DNA of 55,018 nucleotides from Magnetococcales bacterium (GTDB taxonomy: Bacteria; Pseudomonadota; Magnetococcia; Magnetococcales; JADGAQ01): assembly GCA_015231925.1 (NCBI GenBank), contig JADGAQ010000007.1, positions 1 through 55,018 of the forward strand, given 5' to 3'. Of this stretch, positions 17,545 through 26,018 are shown piece after piece. The position numbers and the translations under genes are program-made. The stretch's first letter is position 1. Each line of letters starts with the position of its first letter. Below the pieces are notes generated by a model, which was not told the DNA's origin, searched no databases, and saw only the letters and a program-made list of their open reading frames with translations.

Positions 17545-19320
17545 ATGAAACCGGCTATCGTTTCGGAAATCAATAACAAGGCCCTGCTGCACCGCTTCTG
17601 GGAGATCGTCTGGCCCTACCGCTGGAAACTGCTGCCCGCCATGCTGGGCATGATCGTCCTCGCGGCCACCAACGGGGCCATCGCCTATCTGGTGCAACCC
17701 ATTCTGGACCAGGTCTTCATCAAACAGGACCGCCAGATGCTGATGGTGATCCCTCTGGCGGTGCTGGGCATCTTCATGGTGCGCGGGGTGGCCTACTATG
17801 TCCAGACCTACATGATGGAAATGGTGGGCCACCGCGTGGTGCAGACCCTGCAACTGCGCATCTACCGCCACATGCTGACCCTGGATCTCTCCTTTTTCCT
17901 CTCCACCAGCACCGGGGCGCTCATCTCCCGCATCACCAACGATACCACCCTGCTGAAGGGGGCCGCCTCCACGGTGATCTCCAACATCCTTCGGGAAGGC
18001 ATGACCGTGGTCTTTCTGCTGGGCGTGGTGGTCTATCGGGACTGGTCCCTCTCCCTGATCGCCATGCTGGGCCTGCCGCTGGCGGGCTACCTGATCTACC
18101 GCTTCGGACGGCGCATGCGCAAACTCTCCCGCACCCGTCAGGAGCTGATGGAAGGGGTGGTCACCCACCTGGAACAGACCATCTCCGGACTGCGCATCGT
18201 CAAGGCCTTCTGCATGGAAGAGTACGAGCAGAAGGCCTTCACCCGGGTGACGGAACAGGTGCTGACCAATAATCTCCGGGCGGCGGTGGTGCGCTCCCTG
18301 TCGAATCCCTCCATGGATCTGATCTCCGGGGTGGCGGTCTGCGGCGTGATTCTCTACGGTGGACAGACGGTGATCGACGGGCAGACCACCACCGGCAACT
18401 TCTTCTCCTTCATGACCGCGTTGCTGATGGCCTATACCCCCATCAAGCGCTTCACCGGACTGAACAACTCGTTGCAGGAGAGCCTGGCGGCGGCACGGCG
18501 CATCTTCGATTTCCTCGATATCGAACCCGATATGAAGGATGCCCCCCAGGCCGTCGAGCTGCCGCCGATCCAGCGCGAACTGCGGTTCGAAGGGGTCTGG
18601 TTTTCCTACGGCGAAGGGCTCGATCCGGTGTTGAAAAACATCGAGTTGACCGTCCGTGCTGGGGAGCGGGTGGCCCTGGTGGGCAAGAGCGGCAGCGGTA
18701 AATCGACACTGGTGCATCTGGTGCCGCGCTTTTTCGACGTGCAGTCGGGGCGGGTCAGCATCGACGGGTGTGACATCCGGGACTGCTCCATGCTGAGTTT
18801 ACGTTCCCAGATCGCCATGGTGACCCAGGAGGTCATCCTGTTCAACGACACCATCGGCAACAACATCGCCTACGGGGCTTCCCACTCCACCCGCGAGGCG
18901 GTGGAACAGGCGGCGCGGGATGCCAACATCCTGGATTTCATCCTCGGATTGCCCGAAGGCTTCGACACCGAAATCGGCGACCGGGGCATCAAACTCTCCG
19001 GCGGGCAGCGCCAGCGCCTCTCCATCGCCCGTTCCCTGCTGCGCAACGCCCCCATCCTGATTCTGGACGAGGCCACCTCCGCCCTCGACAGCGAGAGCGA
19101 GCTGGCGGTGCAGGAGGCCCTGGAGCGCCTGATGACCCACCGCACCACCCTGGTGATCGCCCACCGTCTCTCCACCATCCGTAGCGTGGATCGCATCGTG
19201 GTCCTGCGGGAAGGGGAGATCGTGGAGATCGGCAACCACGCCGAGCTGATCGCCCTGGACGGGGAATATGCCCGGCTGCACGCCCTGCAATTCCGCGAAC
19301 CGGTGGAAGAGGGGCCATGA
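17545..19320 (+). CDS. msbA: Lipid A/phospholipid flippase ABC transporter MsbA
   Basis: Homodimeric ABC exporter that flips lipid A-core across the inner membrane. The N-terminal half has six membrane segments (about residues 20-320). The ATPase half carries Walker A GKSGSGKST, signature LSGGQRQR, Walker B ILILDEA and the switch histidine in IAHRLST. The 591-residue length matches MsbA. The start is uncertain: ATG 17545 gives a typical N-terminus, while ATG 17524 adds seven residues and would share a CATG palindrome with the cca start on the other strand. The stop overlaps the next gene (ATGA), and the neighbours are LPS glycosyltransferases, which supports MsbA over a generic multidrug exporter. 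Confidence 0.9.
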   Translation: MKPAIVSEINNKALLHRFWEIVWPYRWKLLPAMLGMIVLAATNGAIAYLVQPILDQVFIKQDRQMLMVIPLAVLGIFMVRGVAYYVQTYMMEMVGHRVVQTLQLRIYRHMLTLDLSFFLSTSTGALISRITNDTTLLKGAASTVISNILREGMTVVFLLGVVVYRDWSLSLIAMLGLPLAGYLIYRFGRRMRKLSRTRQELMEGVVTHLEQTISGLRIVKAFCMEEYEQKAFTRVTEQVLTNNLRAAVVRSLSNPSMDLISGVAVCGVILYGGQTVIDGQTTTGNFFSFMTALLMAYTPIKRFTGLNNSLQESLAAARRIFDFLDIEPDMKDAPQAVELPPIQRELRFEGVWFSYGEGLDPVLKNIELTVRAGERVALVGKSGSGKSTLVHLVPRFFDVQSGRVSIDGCDIRDCSMLSLRSQIAMVTQEVILFNDTIGNNIAYGASHSTREAVEQAARDANILDFILGLPEGFDTEIGDRGIKLSGGQRQRLSIARSLLRNAPILILDEATSALDSESELAVQEALERLMTHRTTLVIAHRLSTIRSVDRIVVLREGEIVEIGNHAELIALDGEYARLHALQFREPVEEGP

Positions 19321-20441
19321 ATGATTCTCCGCAGCGCATCCTGGTCATCAAGTCCCGTCACATCGGGGACGTGCTGCTGACCACGGCCTTGATCGCCACC
19401 CTCAAGGCCCACTATCCCGACAGCCGCATCACCGCGCTGGTCAAACGGGGCACCGAGAGCATGCTCTCGGCCAATCCCCATCTGGAGGCGGTCCTGACCT
19501 TTCCCCAAAGGGAGCGGGAGGAGGGCGCGGTCGCTTTCGGCGCACGGGGGTTGCGCTGGTTTCTGGCTTTGCGACGGGCGCGTTTCGACTGGGTGATCAA
19601 TACCACCGAAGGGGATCGGGGGGTGATCACGGCTTTTCTGTCGGGAGCGCCGAAGCGAACCGGACTGGTGCGTTCGGAAGGCGACAAGCGTTGGCGACGC
19701 TGGCTTCTGACCGAGCCGATGACCTCCCTTCCGGGCAATCGCCACACCGTGGAGCGCAACCTCGACCTCATCGCGGGCACCATCCCCGACAATTGGCGGC
19801 GGGAGGTGGTGCTGGTTGCCACCGCCGAAGCGGCGGCCAGGGTGGAGGGGCTTCTGCGGGAGGCGGGGTGGGACGGCGCACAACCTCTGGCTTGGATCCA
19901 TCCGGTGGCGCGCTGGTATTTCAAATGCTGGACCCACGACGGCTTCGCCCGCACGGGTGACTGGTTGGCGCAACGGGGCTTTGCCGTGGTGGTGAGCAGC
20001 GGGCCGGACGAGACCGGCATGGCCTGGTCGGCGGAGATGCTATCCCGCATGAACGCCCCCGTACTCGATCTTCGGGGGCGGTTGTCCCTGGAGGAGCTTT
20101 CGGCTCTGGCGGCGCGGTGCCGGTTTTTTGTGGGGGTCGATTCCGCGCCGATGCACATGGCGGCGGCCATGGGCGTGCCGACCCTGGCCCTGTTCGGACC
20201 GTCGGGCGCCTTCGACTGGGGACCGTGGCCCAACGGTTGGGAGGGGCGAACCACCCCCTATCCGCATCGCCACGGTATTCAGCAGGCCGGGAAACACCTG
20301 GTCGTTCAACAGGATTGGGAGTGCGTGCCCTGCGGCAAGGACGGCTGCAAGGGCAGCAAACGCAGTGATTGTCTGGAAACGTTGCGCTTCGAGGATGTGG
20401 AACCGTTGCTTGCCAGTCGGATAAAGGAAATCCTGCCATGA
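19317..20441 (+). CDS. waaQ: GT9 heptosyltransferase, WaaQ (heptosyltransferase III)-like
   Basis: ADP-heptose:LPS heptosyltransferase family member of 374 residues. The N-terminus ILVIKSRHIGDVLLTT is the GT9 acceptor-side motif. NTTEGDRG near residue 100, HPVARWYFKCW near 200, and the cysteine-rich end DWECVPCGKDGCKGSK resemble the RfaQ/WaaQ group rather than WaaC or WaaF, both of which are present elsewhere in the window. VGVDSAPMHMAAAMG is the conserved donor-binding motif. The ATGA overlaps on both sides place it in a three-gene operon with msbA and a GT4 enzyme. It probably adds a branch heptose to the inner core; the exact linkage cannot be read from sequence. Confidence 0.8.
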   Translation: MNDSPQRILVIKSRHIGDVLLTTALIATLKAHYPDSRITALVKRGTESMLSANPHLEAVLTFPQREREEGAVAFGARGLRWFLALRRARFDWVINTTEGDRGVITAFLSGAPKRTGLVRSEGDKRWRRWLLTEPMTSLPGNRHTVERNLDLIAGTIPDNWRREVVLVATAEAAARVEGLLREAGWDGAQPLAWIHPVARWYFKCWTHDGFARTGDWLAQRGFAVVVSSGPDETGMAWSAEMLSRMNAPVLDLRGRLSLEELSALAARCRFFVGVDSAPMHMAAAMGVPTLALFGPSGAFDWGPWPNGWEGRTTPYPHRHGIQQAGKHLVVQQDWECVPCGKDGCKGSKRSDCLETLRFEDVEPLLASRIKEILP

Positions 20442-21610
20442 CACGGGTATTGCTGATGACCCAGGAGATCCACCCCATTCCCCCGGTCAAGGGGGCGGCG
20501 GTGGAGTATTGGATCTACGCGGTCTCCAAACGGTTGGAGAACTATCAGCCCTTTATCGTATCACCGCCGCATCCCTTCCGTCCCGATTGGGAAAGGGAGG
20601 GGGACGTCCAGTTCCAGCGCATCGGCATCGGGCGTCTTTATACCCGGCTGTTTCGCAAGCTGACCCGACTGGATCCCTACGGCTATGTGGATCGGGTGGC
20701 GCATTACGCCCGCAGGGAGAAGATCGGGCTGATCCACATCCAGAACGCCCCCAAACTGGTGGCTCCCCTCCGCGCCAAGGTGCCGGGGGCCAAAATCATC
20801 CTGCACATGCAAAACGACATGGATGTGTCGGGCCTGCCGGAACTCGACGGGCTGGCTGGCTGCAGCGAATACATTCTGGACCGCTGCCGGGAGCAGGGTG
20901 TCAAGGCCCGGGTGATCCAGAGTCTGCCCAACGGGGTCGATCCGGCCCTGTTCGTGCCCTGGTGGCAGAAGCCGGAGGAGAAGGAGCGCCTGCGGGCCAC
21001 CTTCAAGATGGATGGCAAGAAGGTGATTCTGTATGTGGGGCGCATCTCCCAGGAGAAGGGGGTGGATCTGCTGGTGGAGGCGTTCCGTCACCTGGACCGG
21101 GAGCGTTATGTGCTGGCGTTGCTGGGGGAGTGGCCCCAGGGTGATCCGGCCACCAGCCAGAGGGTGGCCTTTGCCCAGGAAGTGGAGCGTCGTCTGGAGG
21201 GATTGCCGGTGATTCGTCTGGGGACGGTGGAGCCGGAAGAGGTGCCCCGTTTTCACCCGTTGGCCGATTTGCTGGTGGTGCCGTCGCGCTTTGAGGAGCC
21301 TTTTTCCATGGCGGCCATCGAGGCCATGGCTTCGGGAATTCCCGTGTTGGCTTTGAAGCGCGGGGGCATGGTCGAATACATGGAAGACGGTCGCAACGCC
21401 TTTCTGCTGGATCCCTCCACCACGGACGGACCCGCTCTGGCGGATGCCATCGAACGGGTTCTGGGGGATCAGGAGACCTTGCGCCGGGTGACGCACAATG
21501 CCCGGCGTCTGGTGGAGCACCGCTTCAGTTGGAAGGAGGTGGCGGCGGCGACCGAGGCCTATTACGACGCGGTGATGGGCTGGGAAGGGGAGCAGCCCAG
21601 TGTTTCCTGA
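20438..21610 (+). CDS. GT4-family glycosyltransferase
   Basis: A 390-residue GT-B fold glycosyltransferase. The C-terminal half has VILYVGRISQEKGVDLL, followed by the family's E-x7-E nucleotide-sugar motif (EEPFSMAAIEAM). The start at ATG 20438 overlaps the waaQ stop (ATGA). A CSEYILD segment near residue 145 and the SLPNGVDPALF linker are typical of LPS and capsule enzymes. It probably adds a core or O-chain sugar after WaaQ, but the donor is not predictable. Its last 49 bases overlap the 3' end of the convergent gene at 21562-22659, so neither operon has room for a separate terminator between them. Confidence 0.8.
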   Translation: MTRVLLMTQEIHPIPPVKGAAVEYWIYAVSKRLENYQPFIVSPPHPFRPDWEREGDVQFQRIGIGRLYTRLFRKLTRLDPYGYVDRVAHYARREKIGLIHIQNAPKLVAPLRAKVPGAKIILHMQNDMDVSGLPELDGLAGCSEYILDRCREQGVKARVIQSLPNGVDPALFVPWWQKPEEKERLRATFKMDGKKVILYVGRISQEKGVDLLVEAFRHLDRERYVLALLGEWPQGDPATSQRVAFAQEVERRLEGLPVIRLGTVEPEEVPRFHPLADLLVVPSRFEEPFSMAAIEAMASGIPVLALKRGGMVEYMEDGRNAFLLDPSTTDGPALADAIERVLGDQETLRRVTHNARRLVEHRFSWKEVAAATEAYYDAVMGWEGEQPSVS

Positions 21611-22659
21611 AGGGCCTGCACACCCTGCCGCAAATAGTCCGCCTCGCTGAAGACCTTGCAGGTTGTTGAGTTGGCGAAGCAGCGTTCCTGCTGGGTGCGA
21701 TTACGGTAATGGCAGGGGCAGCATCCCAGGGGATGGAATATGACCAGACTGGCGGCTGCGGGATGCAGGGTATGCACCGGCAGATCGTGAGACATGAAGG
21801 CCAGATGGATATTGGCCCCGAGTTGGGCCACATGGGAGACGAAGCTGTCGCAGGTGGCCGTCACCCTGGCATGGCCGACCACGCCCAGAATGCTTTCCAG
21901 GGAGGGGGTGGTGACACAGGGCAGACCGGCCTCTTCGAACTCCCGGCGCAGGGGATCCTTGGGGGCGAAAAAGCAGCGGAAGCGTTCCGGGGAGAGCCCG
22001 GCCTGCTCGGTCAGGTCGCGCAGAAAGGCCGGTGGCAGGAACTGGAAAGAGGCGCCGCTGGGGAAGATGGCCAGATCCAGATCCTCCGGACACTCCGGGG
22101 GCAGGGGGGAGGCCACGGCCAGGGAGTGCATGCGTCCCGCCAGAACGGGATAGGAGAGGAAGTGCCCTCGCATGAGATCGATTTCCGTGCAATCCCAGGC
22201 TTCCGCCAGGGGGGCCCACATCTTGTGACCGTAATAGACCGGGGTCTCCCGGTGCCAGCGGGTGCCGGCGGCCATGGTTTCATCGGCCCAGCGTTGCAGC
22301 ATGCGTTCGAAGAAACCGGGACGGGGATAACCGTAGGAGGCCAGGCGGCGGCGTTGGGCGAAATCGTGGTAGAAGTCGCCGGAGTAGCGATTGCGAAAGA
22401 CGGTGGTCCAGGAGGTTTTGGACGAGGTGTGATAACGAGGACGCGGGGCCCCCTGACTTTCCGAGAGGGAATCGGCCCGGATTTCGGGAAGCAGGGCCTG
22501 AACCAGGGGTGTGGCCAGGGTGCGGGTATAGAAACAGGCATCCTGGGAGAGGAATCCCTCCTGGATCTGCATCAAGGCATGCAGACCGTAGACGGCCATG
22601 AGACCATCGCCCTGTCCCCCCTGGGCGAGAATGGATCGAATGGGTTTGGTGCGGGCCAT
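21562..22659 (-). CDS. Divergent GT9-like (heptosyltransferase-like) protein
   Basis: A 365-residue protein, the last gene of the minus-strand glycosyltransferase operon; it starts ten bases after the preceding GT9 gene ends. The N-terminus (ILAQGGQGDGLMAVYGLHAL) resembles the GT9 phosphate/acceptor loop. The C-terminal part (ATCDSFVSHVAQLGANIHLAF) corresponds to the GT9 donor motif with altered residues, followed by a cysteine-rich stretch (GCCPCHYRNRTQQERC). A GT9-like fold is my reading, but the similarity is weak and function is unassigned. The ATG at 22659 is chosen because the upstream extension is the shadow of the GT9 gene. Only a poor ribosome site (GAAGAAA) precedes it. Confidence 0.6.
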   Translation of the reverse strand: MARTKPIRSILAQGGQGDGLMAVYGLHALMQIQEGFLSQDACFYTRTLATPLVQALLPEIRADSLSESQGAPRPRYHTSSKTSWTTVFRNRYSGDFYHDFAQRRRLASYGYPRPGFFERMLQRWADETMAAGTRWHRETPVYYGHKMWAPLAEAWDCTEIDLMRGHFLSYPVLAGRMHSLAVASPLPPECPEDLDLAIFPSGASFQFLPPAFLRDLTEQAGLSPERFRCFFAPKDPLRREFEEAGLPCVTTPSLESILGVVGHARVTATCDSFVSHVAQLGANIHLAFMSHDLPVHTLHPAAASLVIFHPLGCCPCHYRNRTQQERCFANSTTCKVFSEADYLRQGVQALQETLGCSPSQPITAS

Positions 22660-22669
22660 GGCGGTTTCT

Positions 22670-23698
22670 TCACGGTCTGGAATGGGAGAACGGGGCCAGC
22701 CGGTGTTCGACCTCGGACCAGACACGATCCGCAGCGATCTCGGCCATCGAGGTCTTCTCACTGCAAGAACCTTGCCTTGCCGGATGCTCCACCACGGAAA
22801 GGTTGTCGTGCTGCCGGGGGCAAAGCAGGTGGCCGGGGAAGCGGCAGTGGTAGAGTACCACCATGGGTATTCCGAGGGCTCCCGCCAGATGGCTGGGGCC
22901 GGTATCGACCCCGATGTAGAGATCGAGCCGGGCCATGAGCGCCGCCGACTGCCGCAGGGAGAAGTTCCCCGCCGCGACAAGGCAGCGACCGGGGAAGCGC
23001 GCCTGAAAAATCCGGGCGGTTTCCCGGCTCTCCGCACCCCCCAGGATCACCAGTCCGGCTTGAGGGTAAGCGCCGAGGAGACGATGGGCCAGGGTCATGA
23101 AATGATCCAGGGGCCAGTCCCGGTAGGCCTTGGTGGGAAAACTGCGCAGTTGCAGGCCCACCAGGGGGCGGGGCAGGTTCGGGCCGGCAGTCGATTCCAG
23201 CCACTGTTGCGCCTGCCGCGCCTCATCCGGGCTGACCTGGTAGGCCAGTTTGAGGTTTTCGGCCCGCAAGCCCAGGGGTTGGCTCAGCAGCAGACGTTCT
23301 TCCACGGCGTGCAGGGGTTCGGCGGGTTCGGCCACGGCGGGTTGCAGCCGCGCGTTGAGGGAGTCGTCGGGCTGACGGAAGGCGATGACCCGTTTGGCCC
23401 TTCTCAGGGCATAACGCAGAGTCGGGGCGTGGTGGCCGTAAACCAGGGCCAGATCCCAGCGCACGCCAGCCAAATGGCCCAGCAGGGGGGCGAGCTTCGG
23501 ACGAAAGGCCTGCAGGCGATCGACGAAGGGCAGGTGTTCCAAAAGCGCCACGCGATCCGGGTGGCCCATGAAGGTCAGATGTGCCTGGGGATAGGCCTCT
23601 TTCAGCAGGCGCACCGTCGGCGTGACCAGCAGGGTGTCGCCGATACGCGCGGTTTGGATGACCAGGATGCGGGATGGCGTCTCGACGGAGTGGGGCAT
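22670..23698 (-). CDS. GT9-family heptosyltransferase-like glycosyltransferase
   Basis: A 342-residue GT9 protein. The N-terminus ILVIQTARIGDTLLVTP and the donor motif YIGVDTGPSHLAGALG are clear family marks, and HCRFPGHLLCPRQHDN occupies the place of the usual FGPTxP stretch. It is not WaaC or WaaF, both of which lie further on. It sits between two other glycosyltransferase genes, and its start overlaps the upstream gene's stop (ATGA). It probably adds heptose or a related sugar to the core or to another surface polysaccharide. Confidence 0.78.
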   Translation of the reverse strand: MPHSVETPSRILVIQTARIGDTLLVTPTVRLLKEAYPQAHLTFMGHPDRVALLEHLPFVDRLQAFRPKLAPLLGHLAGVRWDLALVYGHHAPTLRYALRRAKRVIAFRQPDDSLNARLQPAVAEPAEPLHAVEERLLLSQPLGLRAENLKLAYQVSPDEARQAQQWLESTAGPNLPRPLVGLQLRSFPTKAYRDWPLDHFMTLAHRLLGAYPQAGLVILGGAESRETARIFQARFPGRCLVAAGNFSLRQSAALMARLDLYIGVDTGPSHLAGALGIPMVVLYHCRFPGHLLCPRQHDNLSVVEHPARQGSCSEKTSMAEIAADRVWSEVEHRLAPFSHSRP

Positions 23699-24891
23699 CA
23701 GACCGACTCCCGCGCCGCCAAAGGGGTGACATTTTCTGTCGGTTTGCCATGCTGTTGAAAAAATTCCAGCATCTGCCGGGCCCGCTCGGCCCAGGAATAT
23801 CGCCTTGCCACCAGCACTCCCGCCTCCCCCAGCCGGTGCCGCAGGGCCTCGTCCCGCAGCAGCGTATTCAGACCATCGGCCAAAGCGGTGGGATCCTCCG
23901 GGTTCACCAGCCAGCCGTTTTCCCCGTGGTGCAACACGTCCCGAATGGTCGGCAGATCACCGGCCACCACCGCTTTGCCCATGGCCAGATATTCGAAGAG
24001 CTTCAGCGGGCTGGTATAGCGACTGCCCAAACCGGTGTGGCTCAGAGGTAAAAGACAGATATCCGCCTGGGCGATGGCCTCGAAACGACGCAAGGGGGCG
24101 ATGCGTCCGGCGAAGTCCACCTTGTCGGCGACTCCCAACTGTCGGGCCAGGGCCTGCAACTCGGCAATGCGCCCATCCTCTCCGCCCACGATGCGCAGCA
24201 GCGCCCCTTCCACCTGCCCCATGGCCTGCAACGCCGTTTCCAGTCCCTTCCAGCGGTGCAGACTGCCGAGATAGAGAATGGTCGGCGGGCCTCCGGTTGC
24301 CGGGGAAACCCGGCTGCGGGACGCCAGCTCCAGATCCACCCCGCTGGGGGCCACCCGGTGGGGGGTGTCGAAGCCGTAGGCGGCCTGAAGATCGGGGTAG
24401 AGGTGCGGGGTGATGGTCAGCAGCCCCTGACAGCGGGTATAGACCCGTGCCTCCCGTTGCTGCAGAAGATATCCCTTGCGCCGCCTCTTCCAGGAGTCGA
24501 GGGGATGCTCCTCCTGAAAGCTGCGGGCAAAATGCTCGTGGGTTTCGAAAAAGAGCGGCGGGTGGCCCGGTTGGGCCAGAAGCCTGTCGGCCAGCTTCAG
24601 ATTGCGCAGCAGAACGACATCGGGGGCCAGCCGGGCCAGTTGCCGTTCGGCGTGCCGGTAGAAGGGCCGGTTGGAAAACCGCGACAGCAGTCTCGGGGCA
24701 TCGTAAGGCAACAGGCTGACCCTGGCGGACAGAGGTCTGCCCAGGATGCCCTCCACGCTTTGCACGGGCCGGGGGGTGACCAGGTAGAGTTCGACACCCA
24801 GGCGTCCCAGGGCATCCACGGTTTGCAGAATCTGCAGGGCTTCGGGGGAGTCATCGGGCACGGGATGGGGGTCGAGGTAGGCCAGACGCAT
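23698..24891 (-). CDS. GT4-family glycosyltransferase
   Basis: A 397-residue GT-B glycosyltransferase. ILYLGSLHRWKGLETALQAM opens the donor domain near residue 205, and SRYTSPLKLFEYLAMGKAVV carries the nucleotide-sugar binding region, where the E-x7-E motif is relaxed to S-P-L-K-L-F-E. HEHFARSF near residue 118 lies in the acceptor domain. The 3' end overlaps the next gene's start, and 11 bases separate it from the upstream GT4 gene. Acceptor and donor are unknown; the operon context points to surface polysaccharide assembly at the cytoplasmic face of the inner membrane. Confidence 0.78.
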   Translation of the reverse strand: MRLAYLDPHPVPDDSPEALQILQTVDALGRLGVELYLVTPRPVQSVEGILGRPLSARVSLLPYDAPRLLSRFSNRPFYRHAERQLARLAPDVVLLRNLKLADRLLAQPGHPPLFFETHEHFARSFQEEHPLDSWKRRRKGYLLQQREARVYTRCQGLLTITPHLYPDLQAAYGFDTPHRVAPSGVDLELASRSRVSPATGGPPTILYLGSLHRWKGLETALQAMGQVEGALLRIVGGEDGRIAELQALARQLGVADKVDFAGRIAPLRRFEAIAQADICLLPLSHTGLGSRYTSPLKLFEYLAMGKAVVAGDLPTIRDVLHHGENGWLVNPEDPTALADGLNTLLRDEALRHRLGEAGVLVARRYSWAERARQMLEFFQQHGKPTENVTPLAARESV

Positions 24892-24902
24892 GATGGGCTT
24901 CT

Positions 24903-26018
24903 CTAAGGAGTGGGGAGTTGCAAGGCCTGCTCCAGCAAAGCGGAGACGTGATCCCAGGTGAAGCGTTGCACAATGCGCTGTCGGGCGGCCATGCCCATGG
25001 TCTCGCGTTCACGGGCATCGGCGGCGAGACGGGCCATGGCCCGGCCCAAGGCCCGGGCATCGCCGATGGGTGTCAGGATGCCGCAGGCCTCCTGGTTGCC
25101 CACCACCTCCGGGATGCCGCCGACGTGGCTGGCGATGACCGGTTTGCCGCTGGCCATGGCTTCGGCGATGGTGATGCCGAAGGCCTCATCCCCGATGCTG
25201 GGAAAGACGCCGCAATCGATGGCCCGATAGTATTCGGGCAGCTGATGGTGCGGCTGGCTTTGCAGAAAGATGACCCGATCGGCCAGACCCAGAGCGGCGC
25301 TTTTTTGTATCAGATGAGGTTTTTCCGCGCCGTCGCCGATGATCAGCAGACGGGCTTCGGGAAAGTCGGCCATGGCCGGACTGGCCAGGGCCTCGATGGC
25401 GAAGCGCAGCCCCTTCCACCCCACCAGGCGACCGGCGAAACCGAAGAGCAGCCCCTGGGGCAGTCCGAGGCGCTGCCGGTCCGGTGTTTCGGAGGCAGGA
25501 TGGAAACGGCTGCAATCCACGCCGTTGGGCACCACCAGGGGAAATCGCTTGTAACGGCTCGCCAGTTGCCAGGCGTTGAAATGGCTTACGGAAAGAATCC
25601 GGTCGATGCGGGAGACCAGCTTGCGGTCGCCCGGAAAAAAGTCGGTGCCCCCGCTGCAAAAGGCGAAGCGGGTGGTGGTGCCGCGAGGCAGCAGCCAGGG
25701 CCAGAAGAAATCGAAGGGTTTGGTGAGGATGGCCCAGTCGAAACGGCCCGCCAGGAAATCGCCTCGGGCGGGAGGGAGCAGGGAAAGGCGTTCGCCGATA
25801 CGCTGAAAGCGGCTGCCCAGATCGGGAAACCGGTCTCTCTTGCGGATGGGGTAGGTGCGGATCTCGAAGGGGACCGTCGGCAGCGAGGCGGCCTCGGCGG
25901 AAAAGAGGGTCACCTGATGCCCTCGGCGGGCAAGGTTTTCCGCCAGGCTCCAGACCCAGGTTTGGATGCCTCCGTAGGACCAGGTGACGGTTGCTTCAAT
26001 GAAGGCGATGCGCGCCAT
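24903..26018 (-). CDS. GT4-family glycosyltransferase
   Basis: A 371-residue GT-B enzyme. The glycine-rich N-terminal acceptor loop (WSYGGIQTWVWSLAENLA) and a complete E-x7-E motif (DEAFGITIAEAMASGKPVI) are visible, with FGFAGRLVGWKGLRFAIEAL starting the donor domain. The start ATG lies 23 bases inside the 3' end of the asnB-like gene, which is strong overlap for translational coupling. It is probably a hexosyl- or aminohexosyltransferase of the same surface glycan as its neighbours; specificity is not predictable. Confidence 0.8.
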   Translation of the reverse strand: MARIAFIEATVTWSYGGIQTWVWSLAENLARRGHQVTLFSAEAASLPTVPFEIRTYPIRKRDRFPDLGSRFQRIGERLSLLPPARGDFLAGRFDWAILTKPFDFFWPWLLPRGTTTRFAFCSGGTDFFPGDRKLVSRIDRILSVSHFNAWQLASRYKRFPLVVPNGVDCSRFHPASETPDRQRLGLPQGLLFGFAGRLVGWKGLRFAIEALASPAMADFPEARLLIIGDGAEKPHLIQKSAALGLADRVIFLQSQPHHQLPEYYRAIDCGVFPSIGDEAFGITIAEAMASGKPVIASHVGGIPEVVGNQEACGILTPIGDARALGRAMARLAADARERETMGMAARQRIVQRFTWDHVSALLEQALQLPTP

